NCBI GenBank assembly: GCA_023265025.1
Contig: JAHFUP010000001.1
Coordinates: 29,692 to 93,691, forward strand
From: Acidimicrobiia bacterium
Lineage (GTDB): Bacteria; Actinomycetota; Acidimicrobiia; Acidimicrobiales; AC-14
DNA: 64,000 nucleotides
Reading direction: 5' to 3'
In this document: positions 41,204 to 50,689 of the stretch, one piece after another
Position numbering within the stretch: the first letter of the stretch is position 1
Layout: each line of letters opens with the position of its first letter
Notes under the pieces: model-generated
The model's input: the letters and a program-made list of their open reading frames with translations, nothing else
What the model was told of the DNA's origin: nothing
The model's database searches: none
Position numbers and translations under genes: made by a program

Positions 41204-41990
41204 GGTTGGCCCGGGCAGCGGCCTGTTGGACGAGCACGTTCACTGAGGACGGGTTCAGCGCCCGAGACCTAGCACGGTTGCCGGTAGACACCGCCCGGAA
41301 GACCGGGCCATCGACGATCTCAGCGGCACGGAGCCAGGCCAGCAGGGTCGCGACCGGGCACCGACTGGCCATGCGAGCTCGTGGGAGGACGGCGAGCTCA
41401 GCTTGCTCGCCGGACTGGTTGGTCCTGGACCGGGCGATGGTGAGCACCAGGCCGTTGGGGTGTTCGGCGACCTGGTCGACGGTCAGCGCGGTGAGCTCCG
41501 AGCGGCGGAGGGCGGCCACGAAACCGACGAGGAGCAGTGCCCGGTCACGCAGCCCGGCCAGGTCAGGTTCGGGCTCGCGCTTGGCCGTCTTCCATGTCCT
41601 CGTTGTCGGACACCGATCGATGACGTCCCATAGCTCGGGCGGCATGAGCGGGGAGGCCTGATCGGGCGGGGCGCCGTGGGTTCGCCGGATGCCCTCCCAC
41701 ACGGCGATGACCCGGGCCGCGGCCGTTGGATCGGGGAGGTCGCGCATGCGGTGGGCGAAGCGGATCCCCGACAGGCGCCGGCTCATCGTGCCGACCTTGG
41801 CCCCGCAGCCGGCCAGGACGGTCAGGTAGCGGCTGATGCCCTCTGCGGTGGCCGGCATCTGCGGGTAGCCCTGGCTTGTGCCGGACCCGCCCGCGTAAGT
41901 AAGGGCAGGACGGCCAGTTGAGAGCCGGGTCGGACTGGTCGGAATAAGCCGAACGCTGCGGGCGCGGGAAGCGACCGATCCCGACCGTGA
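41204..41990 (-). pseudogene. Tyrosine recombinase/integrase, C-terminally truncated
   Basis: The frame encodes the N-terminal core-binding part (TAEGISRYLTVLAGCGAKVGTMSRRLSGIRFAHRM, in pieces; then VWEGIRRTHG) and the start of the catalytic domain (LRDRALLLVGFVAALRRSELTALTV, with the first catalytic Arg in AALRRSEL). It continues to LVQQAAARANL, after which the relaxase-tail remnant begins. The HxxR motif and the tyrosine nucleophile are absent, so it cannot be active. The 5' end is uncertain; my coordinate at the high end is approximate. It shows a past integrase next to an element boundary or rearrangement point. Confidence 0.7.
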
Positions 41991-42094
41991 CGTGCGGTCG
42001 GCGGCAAAATGTGTTGGCCCACTTGCGCTCGTGTGCTTGGCTGCCCAACGTGCCGCCTTCTCTCTTTGGACCCCGAGCGAAGCTGGGCCGCGCA

Positions 42095-42835
42095 ATGCAT
42101 CATCGTGACGAGCTGGGCGGTGCCATCGGCGCGTGGCTTGGTCTGAAGCCGTATGCCATAGAGGCCGACATCGAGCCAGGGAGTGGTTGGGTCAACATGC
42201 GACTTCGGGAGGTTCACCGCCCGCCGATCGAGTTCGGTCTCATGTTCGGCGACATGACCAGCAACCTGCGCGGTGCCCTGGATCATCTCGTCTGGCAGCT
42301 GGTCCTTGCAAACAAGGCCCAGCCCAGGAGGGCCACAAGCTTCCCCATCGTGAAGCGGGAGAAGGATTGGGACCGGGCTGCCGCCGGAGCGCTCACAGGT
42401 GTCGCCGATCGCTGGGTGCGAGAGCTGCGGGCGGTACAGCCGTTCACCGACGGTGCGACGAACCCCGCCGACCATCCCTTGGCTGCACTGGACGACGTCA
42501 ACAACGCCAATAAGCACAGGGTCATCTCGCCCTACGCCATGACCGGGATCCAATTCGCCCCGGAAATGAAGCTCAATCGTCCGACGCGAGGCAACGAGCA
42601 CCTGGAAGGAAGTGTGTCGGCCGGTATCGACCTGGTCGACGGCGCACGCCTTGGGCGAATCCGACTCGTCTCCCCCGAGAATGATGTGTTCATCCGAAGC
42701 GTGGGCCCTGTCGATCCCAGGGCCATCACTGTGGCGTTCAAGATTGACGGTCAAGGATCCCCGAGCAACTCGGCCGCCTTTGGGATGGTCGACCGAATCT
42801 TCTCGCTGGTCCAACCGGCCTTCGACGGGCAGTGA
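42095..42835 (+). CDS. Conserved hypothetical protein
   Basis: A 246-aa protein from ATG 42095; the frame is open to 41987 but the added residues overlap the integrase remnant and look non-coding. Features: IEFGLMFGDMTSNLRGALDHLVWQL, then ATSFPIVKREKDWDRAAAGAL, and DDVNNANKHRVISPYAM. The 'LRxALDHLVW ... FPI ... NKHR' order recurs in widespread bacterial proteins of unknown function. It is soluble, with no signal peptide. It stands alone on its strand, next to the integrase remnant, as probable cargo. Codon use looks less GC-extreme than in the transfer operon. Confidence 0.65.
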   Translation: MHHRDELGGAIGAWLGLKPYAIEADIEPGSGWVNMRLREVHRPPIEFGLMFGDMTSNLRGALDHLVWQLVLANKAQPRRATSFPIVKREKDWDRAAAGALTGVADRWVRELRAVQPFTDGATNPADHPLAALDDVNNANKHRVISPYAMTGIQFAPEMKLNRPTRGNEHLEGSVSAGIDLVDGARLGRIRLVSPENDVFIRSVGPVDPRAITVAFKIDGQGSPSNSAAFGMVDRIFSLVQPAFDGQ

Positions 42836-43199
42836 CCGGTGGCCCCGCCCGCCCACCATCCGGCCTGGCCCTTTGACCCTGGCCGCCCACTTCGGTGTCA
42901 CCGCTGCTAAGGGCGGCGTTGTGGTCGCACGGCCTGGTGACGGGCACGTCGCCACAAAGGCCGACGCTGACCAGCTGGTGCCCTGCGCTGAGGAACTGCC
43001 CGCGCGTCACACGAATCCGTGAGTCGACGCCCCTCTCGAGGTCATGTCGGAGTTGAATCACCACTGCGAGCGCCGTTGGGTTCGTAGGCGGGGCAGCTGT
43101 ACTTGCTCGCTCGACGCCGAAGAGGAGGAGGCCGCTCTCGAGCAGGTGGAGGACGGCACGTTGGGGGGCCGAGCGAGGAGGTGATGTGGGGCGGGCTGC
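42836..43199. other. Intergenic region before the restriction operon end
   Basis: About 360 bases. A possible 46-codon ORF at 43044-43184 (plus) starts MSELNHHCERRW and has an acidic patch DAEEEEAALEQVED, but no ribosome site and no recognisable family, so I do not call it. Nothing else stands out. Confidence 0.35.
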
Positions 43200-46100
43200 T
43201 CAACCCGGCGGCTGTCCCGGCCAGCGGTCGGCGAGGTAGGCGTCAAGCTCTTCGGCCGGAATGGGCCGGGTGGAGTTATTCATGCGGACGAAGAAGACCC
43301 GATCCTCCTTGCTGGTCTTGGCCCAGACCGGGCGGGTGGAGGGGGCGACGTCGAGGCGGCAGATTTCGTGACCTTCGTGGACGGCGATGCGGGCTCGGCT
43401 GCGCATGACAGCGGCGTGGCCGACAGCGTTGGTCAGGTGTGTCGTGAGCCAGTTGACGAAGCCGTCGCCGTTGGCCGGGGTCACCCTCGGGTAGTCGTGG
43501 TCGAGGCCGACGACCTGACGGTCGGGGCCCACGCCGATGAGAAGCGTGCCCCCGTCGGTGTTGAGGAAGCCGGCGACGGTCTTTACGACGGAGTCCTCCA
43601 TCATCTTGCTGGGCTGGCCCTCGCGGAGGTCCCAGCGGGCGGTCGATTTGAACTCGACGGCGAAGTCCTCGTCGTTGTCAATGATCTCGGCGACCGTCCG
43701 CAGTGCGGCGCTTCCGCCGATCCCGAGCTGTTGGGCCAACGTCGACGCCAGCTCGGCGTCAGCGCGGATCCGCTCGACGACGGTCTGGGTGATGTTGTCG
43801 AAGTCCGGCTCGCTGAGCACCGCCACTGGCGAGCCCTGGGCAGCCGTGGAGCGCCCCTCGTCGCCGGCGTACACGCTGGAGCCGTCGTCGCCGTAGGCGC
43901 TGACCATGTGGTCGAACACGGCCTGGACCTTGGCGTCGAACAGCTCCGGCGGGTAGGGATCGGCGGGGAGGTCGGCGTCGAGGACGTCTCGGATCGTCGT
44001 GCGGACCTCGGAGGCGGTGGCTGCCTTGCGTCGCCAGTCGAGGACCAGCTTGTCGTGGACGTGGGCCAGGAGCCGCTTGGCTCCGGTCTTCACTACTTCC
44101 CGCTGGGCATCGTCGAGAACGGGTACCGGCTTCGTGAGCAGGTCGAAGACGGCCAGCTCCTCCTCGGTCATGTCCTCGGCGACTGCGCGGCGTTCCTCGG
44201 CGCTGAGGTCATGGGAGAGCGAGATCAGCCGGCGCAGGTACTCGTCACTGTTCAGGCTGCCGGCGTTGTAATCGGCGATGAGCTCCTCGATGCGGTCGAC
44301 CAGCTCGTAGCGCGTGGGATTGCGCCGGGCAGCGGCTGTCGCTCGCCCTTTCAGAAGGGTGGCCAGTCGATCGGTCTCGGCCCGCTTTCGTCCGGCGAAC
44401 TGGGCGGAGAGGGCGTCGAAGTCGATCTGGGACAGGTCAATGAGCGGGTCGGGCTCAATGCCCTCGGCCGCGGCCCGGATCACGTACTCCTCGGCGCCGA
44501 CGGAGCGGTCGAGGAGCGCGTCAACCGCGTCGGACACATCGTCGAGGTCAGCGCCTTCGGGACGGACCACGTCGATTATCCGTTCGGCCAACACACGGAT
44601 GACGGCCACGGTGGCCTGGTGGTCGGCGGCGGCAGGGTCGGGCAACACGGCCTTGAACAGCTTGCGGGCGTGGCCGGCGGCGGCGAGGAACTTGGCCCGT
44701 ACGTCCTCGTCGGCCAGAAACGCCTCTACGGCCGAGTCCCGTAGGGCGATGAAGGTGAATCCGGAGGCAAGGCCCAGCTCGTCGAGGTCGACGTCGTAGC
44801 GCTCGCAGAACTCGACGACCTCGTGGACGGCCTCGGCTAGGGCGCTGACCAGCTCGGACTTGTCCTGGATGGGCGTGCCGATGGCGTCGGCGTTGGCGGC
44901 ACCGTAGATGGCGAGAGCCCGCTCGAGGTCCCGGAACACGCCGATGTAATCGACGATCAGCCCATTGTCTTTGTCCGGGAACACCCGGTTGGCCCGGGCG
45001 ATGGTCTGCATGAGGGTGTGATTGCGCATCGGGCGGTCGAGGTAGATGGTCGACACGCTCGGAGCGTCGAAGCCAGTCATCCACATGGCGACCACGAAGA
45101 CGATCCGTAGTGGGTGGGTGGGGTCCTTGAAGTCCTCGTCCAAGGCGTCGGCGATCATGCGGGCGCGGTGCGGTCGGATGTCGAGGCCCTTGTCGGCGAG
45201 GTCGCGGATCTCGTTCTGGCTCTGGCTGATCACGACCGCCATGTCGGTCGTCTCCATCAGCTCGATGCGGCTGGCCAGCCACGGTCGCTCCAGCTCGGCC
45301 AGGGCATCGTGCTGGGCACGCAGCTCGGCCAGGTGCTCGGCCCACGCCTCACGTACGAAGTCGTACATCCGCACGGCGGCGGCCTTGTCGACTCCGACGT
45401 ACATGGCCTTGCCGGTGAAGCCTCGTCCGACGAAATGGCTCACAAGGTCGCGAGCGACGGTGCGCAGTCGCTCGGGCCGGGTGATCAGCGCGTACTGTCG
45501 AGCGAAGCGGCGAACCAGGCGTCCCTCGGCGTCGTCGTCGAGTTCCGCGGCCTCCAGGATGGCGGTCAGCTCCTCGTCGAAGGCCTCGTTGACCAGCTGC
45601 AGCTCGGGGATGCGGTTCTCGTAGTAGAGCGGGACGGTGGCGCCGTCGGCGATGGCATCGCGGAAGTTGTAGATGCTGACGTAGTCCCCGAACTCCCGGC
45701 GGGTCAGCTCCTCGCCGGCCACGAGCGGGGTGCCAGTGAAGCCCATGAAGGCGGCGTTCGGCAGCGCCTGGCGCATGTTCAGGGCGAGGGTGTCGTACTG
45801 GCTGCGGTGGGCCTCGTCGGTGATCACGATGACGTCCCGGCGGTCCGACAGCACCGGCATTCGGGTCTCGCCGGCACCCTTGTCGATCCGGAACTTGTGG
45901 ATCAGCGTGAACACGTAGCGGTGGTCGGCTTGGAGGAGCTCGCGCAAGTGAGTCGAGGACTCGGCGTGAACCCGGGCCTCCTTGGAGATCACGCCGGCGT
46001 CGGCGAACTCGCCGTGGAGCTGCTGGTCGAGCTCCGTACGGTCGGTGACCATCACGAACGTCCAGGCGCCGGGGAGCCGGCGCAGCACCTTCTGGGTGAA

Positions 46101-47033
46101 CCACAGCATGGACAAGCTCTTGCCTGATCCCTGGGTGTGCCAGAACACCCCGAGGCGGGTGTCACCCTCAGAGCGGATCTTCCCCAGGTTCTCGATCGAC
46201 GCGTTAACGCCGAGCACCTGATGGTTGCGGGCCACGCTCTTGACCAGGCCCCGGGGCCGCTCGATGTAGGCGACGAAGTTCTCCACCATGTCGAGCAGCC
46301 GGTCGTGGGCGCACGTGCCCCGGATGGCCGTCTCCAGCTCGACCACGCCCCTCGTGCCCTCGGCGTCGATGACCTTCCAGTTGCCGAAGAAGTCCCACGG
46401 GGCGAAGGTGGCGCCGACCTTGGCCTGCGACCCGTTCGACAGGATGACGAAGCAGTTCGGGGTGAACAGCTGGGGGACGGTGTCTCGGTAGTCGCACAGG
46501 TTCTCGTCGTAGGCGGCCTTGACCGGCCGGGCAATCTCCTTGAACTCGGCCAGCACGAGCGGGATGCCGTTGACGAAGAGAATGGTGTCGGCCCGCCGGC
46601 GGTGTAGCTCGCCGGCGACCCACACCTGCGACGCGGCCAGCCAGTCGTTCTTCTTCGAGTCGTCGAAGTCGAGGTAGCGGACGGTGGCGAAGTAGGGGTC
46701 GCCGTGGTCGTCCCGCCATTCGGCCCGGTAGCCGTCGCGCAGGAGTTCGTGGACCTCTCGATTTGCCCGGGACGGGTCCATGACCGAACGGTCCTTGGTG
46801 ATGGCGGCCAACGCCTCGTCGCGAACGAGGTCGGGGACGTCGGCGTTCAGGACGCCGATAGCGTTTCGGAGCCGGTGGCTGAGGACGACATCGTGGATCG
46901 AGTCGCGTCCAAGTGTCCCTGCCGGGCCGAGCGTCTCGCCGTAAGCGTCAACGACGGTCCAGTCCAGCTCCGCCAGCAACTCCAGCGCTGGGCGCTCCAC
47001 CAGCTCCGCCTCGGTGAAGCGACGGGGCGTCAC
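43200..47033 (-). CDS. hsdR: Type I restriction enzyme HsdR fused to an AlbA_2-like domain
   Basis: A 1277-aa R subunit. The N-terminal nuclease domain includes FVNGIPLVLAEFKE (ExK motif). The SF2 translocase shows WHTQGSGKSLSMLWF (Walker A, about 305), VIVITDEAHRSQYD (DEAH, about 403) and AAFMGFTGTPL. IVFVVAMWMTGFDAPSVST and TIARANRVFPDKDNG are later helicase motifs. Residues 1-1110 are a normal length for HsdR. The last 150 residues add EDFAVEFKSTARWDLR, VAGFLNTDGGTLLIGVG and KEDRVFFVRMNNSTRPI, an AlbA_2/Schlafen-type domain. It overlaps hsdS by 4 bases. It cuts DNA lacking the methylation set by HsdM/HsdS. Confidence 0.92.
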   Translation of the reverse strand: MTPRRFTEAELVERPALELLAELDWTVVDAYGETLGPAGTLGRDSIHDVVLSHRLRNAIGVLNADVPDLVRDEALAAITKDRSVMDPSRANREVHELLRDGYRAEWRDDHGDPYFATVRYLDFDDSKKNDWLAASQVWVAGELHRRRADTILFVNGIPLVLAEFKEIARPVKAAYDENLCDYRDTVPQLFTPNCFVILSNGSQAKVGATFAPWDFFGNWKVIDAEGTRGVVELETAIRGTCAHDRLLDMVENFVAYIERPRGLVKSVARNHQVLGVNASIENLGKIRSEGDTRLGVFWHTQGSGKSLSMLWFTQKVLRRLPGAWTFVMVTDRTELDQQLHGEFADAGVISKEARVHAESSTHLRELLQADHRYVFTLIHKFRIDKGAGETRMPVLSDRRDVIVITDEAHRSQYDTLALNMRQALPNAAFMGFTGTPLVAGEELTRREFGDYVSIYNFRDAIADGATVPLYYENRIPELQLVNEAFDEELTAILEAAELDDDAEGRLVRRFARQYALITRPERLRTVARDLVSHFVGRGFTGKAMYVGVDKAAAVRMYDFVREAWAEHLAELRAQHDALAELERPWLASRIELMETTDMAVVISQSQNEIRDLADKGLDIRPHRARMIADALDEDFKDPTHPLRIVFVVAMWMTGFDAPSVSTIYLDRPMRNHTLMQTIARANRVFPDKDNGLIVDYIGVFRDLERALAIYGAANADAIGTPIQDKSELVSALAEAVHEVVEFCERYDVDLDELGLASGFTFIALRDSAVEAFLADEDVRAKFLAAAGHARKLFKAVLPDPAAADHQATVAVIRVLAERIIDVVRPEGADLDDVSDAVDALLDRSVGAEEYVIRAAAEGIEPDPLIDLSQIDFDALSAQFAGRKRAETDRLATLLKGRATAAARRNPTRYELVDRIEELIADYNAGSLNSDEYLRRLISLSHDLSAEERRAVAEDMTEEELAVFDLLTKPVPVLDDAQREVVKTGAKRLLAHVHDKLVLDWRRKAATASEVRTTIRDVLDADLPADPYPPELFDAKVQAVFDHMVSAYGDDGSSVYAGDEGRSTAAQGSPVAVLSEPDFDNITQTVVERIRADAELASTLAQQLGIGGSAALRTVAEIIDNDEDFAVEFKSTARWDLREGQPSKMMEDSVVKTVAGFLNTDGGTLLIGVGPDRQVVGLDHDYPRVTPANGDGFVNWLTTHLTNAVGHAAVMRSRARIAVHEGHEICRLDVAPSTRPVWAKTSKEDRVFFVRMNNSTRPIPAEELDAYLADRWPGQPPG

Positions 47034-48256
47034 GCCACAGAGTCCAACAGAGCGTCGAGATCCAGGTTCGAGACGTCGATCTGCCCGGTAACCAGCTTCG
47101 GTAGGAGCAGGTCTCGGATCGACTCGAGAACTCGGCGCTGTTCGCTCAGGTTCAAAACTTGGGCTGAGACCGGCGCAACCACTTCGGTGAAGGCAGTCTG
47201 GATCGCTAGCGGAGGCACGAGGATCTCGAATTCCCGTAGGAGGGCGAGGTTCACGTGAGGAACGCCCGAACTCATGGCTTGGGCGATGAAGCGCCGAGTC
47301 GTCTCGGACGTGCGGAACTGAGCGTAAACGAACTCGGCGGTCGCCTGCCCCCCGTCCACGGTGATCTTCATCTGGCTTTGCGAGAGCAGGTATCGATCAA
47401 ACCGGGCGCGTCGAGGAATCAGACCAACCTGGCCGAGGGTGCCTCGCTGGGTCACTATGACATCGCCCCTTTTGGCCAAAGAGCCGCGAAGTTCGGCTGC
47501 CTTCGCCTCAGAAACGAAGACAAGGTCCGCCTCATCGAAGCCGCCCCCGACGCGGAGGTTCGCTCCGCGTAGGACCGGTACGCCGCTCCCCACGTAGTCT
47601 TTGCGACCGAGCTTCGAGCCGAACGGCCCTCCCGTAACAGCATTTCGTGCTGTCCCTGCGATCGCTTCGACCGTTCTTACGTCCCAGCCCTCAGGGATGG
47701 GGCCGAGGGGGGCGTCGACGAGAGCATGGGCCCCGCAACCGGGATAGCGGAAGCGGACGAACCACTGCGCATAGATGGCCTGCGCCATCTTCTCGAGTAG
47801 CGCGATTCGCTGTTGACCGTTCTGGATCAGAGCGTCAAGGGTGCTGAGGATGAGGCCGATCAGACGCTGGATGTCGATCTCTGGGCAGAGGACGCGGAGC
47901 ATATGAAGCTGGTTGCGGTTGACGCCCGGCACCGCTGCCGCGCCGTCGTTCTTACCGAGGTCCAGTGATCGAAGGAGCGCCGCAACAAAGCGCGGATCGT
48001 TGCCCTTGAAGTCGCGGACGTATAGCGCCGTGTTTAGTGGCCAGAAGTCTTCAGCGATGAAGTAGACCTCGCCGAGCGTCCCATATCGGCCGGTCACGAC
48101 CCCGGGTCCACGCACCTTCGCTGTCGAGTGGTAGCCCGTGATCCCGGACGAGGACACGATTGGTATGTCGCCTTCGACTCGCTCGCGAGCAGGAAGGTCG
48201 TATCCACGCTTCAACTCGCACACGGCGCCCAATGTGGTCGCTCGCCAATCGCTCAC
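47030..48256 (-). CDS. hsdS: Type I restriction specificity subunit HsdS
   Basis: A 408-aa S subunit with two target-recognition halves. The first runs from WRATTLGAVCELKRGYDLPA to VNRNQLHMLRVLCPEI, the second from WDVRTVEAIAGTARNAVTGG to VPHVNLALLREFEILVPPL. Each half ends in a conserved helix (LIGLILSTLDALIQNGQQRIALLEKM, in parts, and LNLSEQRRVLESIRDLLLP). It defines the bipartite DNA target for both methylation and cutting. It overlaps hsdM and hsdR by 4 bases each. Confidence 0.9.
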   Translation of the reverse strand: MSDWRATTLGAVCELKRGYDLPARERVEGDIPIVSSSGITGYHSTAKVRGPGVVTGRYGTLGEVYFIAEDFWPLNTALYVRDFKGNDPRFVAALLRSLDLGKNDGAAAVPGVNRNQLHMLRVLCPEIDIQRLIGLILSTLDALIQNGQQRIALLEKMAQAIYAQWFVRFRYPGCGAHALVDAPLGPIPEGWDVRTVEAIAGTARNAVTGGPFGSKLGRKDYVGSGVPVLRGANLRVGGGFDEADLVFVSEAKAAELRGSLAKRGDVIVTQRGTLGQVGLIPRRARFDRYLLSQSQMKITVDGGQATAEFVYAQFRTSETTRRFIAQAMSSGVPHVNLALLREFEILVPPLAIQTAFTEVVAPVSAQVLNLSEQRRVLESIRDLLLPKLVTGQIDVSNLDLDALLDSVA

Positions 48257-49806
48257 GGAGAGCCCAGTATCCCCTGCACGGCCCCGTCGACCTTCGCACG
48301 AAGAATGTCGGCCTCTTCGGACAACAGGGTGAACTCGTCGTAGAGGCTCGACAGCTTCTCAGTGAACTCCTCGCCGTCGTCATCGATCGCAGCCGTTCCG
48401 GTGTAGCGGCCGGGGTTTAGGCTCCAACCCTGGGCCTCGATGTCGGCGAGCGTCGCCACCTTGCAGAGGCCGGCCACGTCCACGTACGTCCCGTCCGGGA
48501 ACCGTTCCTTGAGCAGCACGTCGCTACCGGCGACCGTCTCGACCTCCTCGCCCCGGTACAGCCGCACGATGTTGGCGAGCAGCTCGATGTGCTCGGGGAG
48601 GAAGTCACGGTGGGCGCGGTCGATCTGGCGGTAAAGGTGACGCGCGTCGATGAAGAGCACCGTGTCCTCACGATCGGTCCCACGCTTGCCCTTGTCCAGG
48701 AACCACAGGGTCACCGGCAGGGTGACGGTGTAGAAGAAGTTGGTCCCGATGGCGACCATCACGTCGACTGCCTTGGACTCGATCAGCTGGCGGCGGATCT
48801 CACGCTCGGAGTGGCCGGCGTCGCCGGCGGAGTTGGCCATCACGAAGCCGGCACGGCCGCCGGCGGTGAGGGAGGAGGCGAAGAGTTGAATCCAGAGGTA
48901 GTTGGCGTTGTCTGGCCGGGGCAGGCCGAAGGGGAACCGAGGATCGCCGGCGAGCTTGTCCTTGTCGACTCCGTTTACGTTGAATGGAGGATTGGCCATC
49001 ACGAAGTCGAAGGCACCGACGCTGTGGTGGAGGTCGTCGTAGTAGCTGTTGCCGAGGCGGATGTCGCCCGAGAGGCCGTGGAGGGCGAGGTTCATCTTGG
49101 CCAGGGGGACGGTGACCTCCTTCTGCTCCTGGCCGTAGACGGACAGCTCCTTGGTGGCCGAGCCCTGGTGGCGCTCGACGAACTTGGCGCACTGCACGAA
49201 CATGCCGCCCGACCCGCACGCAGGGTCGAACACCCGGCCGTGGAAGGGCTCGATGCTCTCGACGATGAGGCGGACGATCGAGTGGGGTGTGAAGAACTCA
49301 CCGCCGAGTCGACCTTCGGCCAAGGCGAAGTTCGAGAGGAAGTCCTCGTAGATGAGCCCGAAGGCGTCGCCCGACAGTGTGCGGGGGAGTGGGGAGAACA
49401 GCCTGAGGAGCTCGACGAGTGTTGACTTCTCGAGCCGCTGGTAGCCCTTGGGGAGGACGTCGCGGAGCTCGGCGTTGTGGGTTTCGACAAGGCGCATGGC
49501 GGTATCGACGGCGGCGCCGAGGTCCTGCTTCTCGGGCAGGTTGACCAAGTGGGAGAGACGGGCCTCGTCTGGGATGAACAGCACCGAGCGAGCCAGGTAG
49601 TCGTCGGGGGTCACAGGCCGGCGGGCGGTGGCCTTCGACTCGACCTCGGGGCGGACCTGCTCGAAGCGGTGCTCGGCGTAGGCGAGGAAGATGAGGCCGA
49701 GGACGGGGCCGCGGTACTCGTTGGGGGCGAGGGAGGAGTTGGCTCGAAGCTCGTCGGCCGCCGCCCAGAGAGTGCGTCGGACGTGGGCCAGGTCGGTGGT
49801 GTCCAT
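48253..49806 (-). CDS. hsdM: Type I DNA methyltransferase HsdM
   Basis: A 517-aa N6-adenine methylase starting at ATG 49806 (MDTTDLAHVRRTLW); longer frames upstream lack domain character. The helical N-terminus (RTLWAAADELRANSSLAPNE, then YRGPVLGLIFLAYAEHRF) precedes the catalytic domain with EFFTPHSIVRLIVE, motif I FDPACGSGGMFVQ and motif IV MANPPFNVNG. The order hsdM-hsdS-hsdR with 4-base overlaps makes a complete type I operon on the minus strand. Confidence 0.95.
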   Translation of the reverse strand: MDTTDLAHVRRTLWAAADELRANSSLAPNEYRGPVLGLIFLAYAEHRFEQVRPEVESKATARRPVTPDDYLARSVLFIPDEARLSHLVNLPEKQDLGAAVDTAMRLVETHNAELRDVLPKGYQRLEKSTLVELLRLFSPLPRTLSGDAFGLIYEDFLSNFALAEGRLGGEFFTPHSIVRLIVESIEPFHGRVFDPACGSGGMFVQCAKFVERHQGSATKELSVYGQEQKEVTVPLAKMNLALHGLSGDIRLGNSYYDDLHHSVGAFDFVMANPPFNVNGVDKDKLAGDPRFPFGLPRPDNANYLWIQLFASSLTAGGRAGFVMANSAGDAGHSEREIRRQLIESKAVDVMVAIGTNFFYTVTLPVTLWFLDKGKRGTDREDTVLFIDARHLYRQIDRAHRDFLPEHIELLANIVRLYRGEEVETVAGSDVLLKERFPDGTYVDVAGLCKVATLADIEAQGWSLNPGRYTGTAAIDDDGEEFTEKLSSLYDEFTLLSEEADILRAKVDGAVQGILGSP

Positions 49807-50134
49807 AGGAAGTGCGGGTGCCTCCACGCCGTGTGCGTCTCGCGGTGCCCGGCCGCCTCGCCGGGGGTTCAGCGAATCGTACGTGGATGGCGGGTGGGGA
49901 GCCGCTCCCGGCACGTGGCCGACAGTGATGGCGCTAGTCGGCGGGCGGGTCCGAGGTTCCCGGACGGTCTGCCCCGCCGCAACTTATGGTTCGGGCGGTG
50001 CGGGCGTCGGCGACTATCTGGACATCACACCGGCGGAGGGCACTCGCAGTGGCGGCAGATCCTCGCGCTGCCGCCCCACGCCAACGACGCCCGACCGGGC
50101 TCTGTCTCACGCCGGTGGGATCATTGGGCTCACC
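49807..50134. other. Divergent intergenic region upstream of hsdM
   Basis: About 330 bases between hsdM and a small plus-strand gene. It should hold the promoter for the restriction operon. I see no clear promoter boxes or hairpins, and the frames across it are out-of-frame extensions of neighbouring genes. Confidence 0.4.
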
Positions 50135-50362
50135 ATGCTGAGCATTCCCCCGCCCGGTGAGGGCATGTCCTATCCCTGCGAGGCCCACTGTGGTCGGCCG
50201 CTCGACCACGAGGACCCCACCGTCGTCCTCGCCTACCACCAGATTCACTTCTCAGACGGGGCACCCTCCATCGACGGGACAGCCGCCCTGTTCCACTCGG
50301 GGTGCTACTCCGGTGACAGCCGCAACCTCAAGCGTCGGTACCGGTACGAGCCAACGGACTAA
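50135..50362 (+). CDS. Small Cys-containing hypothetical protein
   Basis: A 75-aa protein; the ATG at 50135 or the one at 50165 (MSYPCEAHCGRPLDHEDP) could be used. Cys residues in CEAHC and the later HSGCY, with a His between, could bind zinc. It ends RNLKRRYRYEPTD, a basic tail. I do not recognise the family, and its coding status is moderately likely given the ordered, non-repetitive composition. Confidence 0.45.
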   Translation: MLSIPPPGEGMSYPCEAHCGRPLDHEDPTVVLAYHQIHFSDGAPSIDGTAALFHSGCYSGDSRNLKRRYRYEPTD

Positions 50363-50491
50363 CGGGCACGTACTCTCCGAGAGACGAGTTCCTCGCTCAG
50401 ATCAGAGGTAGTCCGGATCTGCCTTACTCCGGCGGGACCCGGCCGGCCAGGCGGGCGATCGCCAGAATGCGCCGATGAAGTTGGGCCGCCG

Positions 50492-50689
50492 TCAGCGGGC
50501 CGCTCTCCTCGGCTTGGGGACGGCGTCCCACCACTCGCCCGGTAGGGGATCGGGCACCGCCGGCGGGGCGGCCCGGGAGAGGATGGCCCGCACGGCGTCG
50601 TCGACCTCCTCGGGCGTCTCGTCGACGTCCTCGAGCTGCGCCCGGGCACGAGCGCTGGCTTGTATCCGCTCGAGCCGGCCTCGTTCCAT
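50492..50689 (-). CDS. Small hypothetical protein
   Basis: A 65-aa protein: MERGRLERIQASARARAQLE, then an acidic segment VDETPEEVDDAVRAIL, then PLPGEWWDAVPKPRRAAR. The amphipathic helices look like a real protein, perhaps an antitoxin-like or regulator fragment. Just downstream another frame reads LTAAQLHRRILAIARLAGR to a stop at 50424, which could be a frameshifted tail. No family recognised. Confidence 0.35.
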   Translation of the reverse strand: MERGRLERIQASARARAQLEDVDETPEEVDDAVRAILSRAAPPAVPDPLPGEWWDAVPKPRRAAR

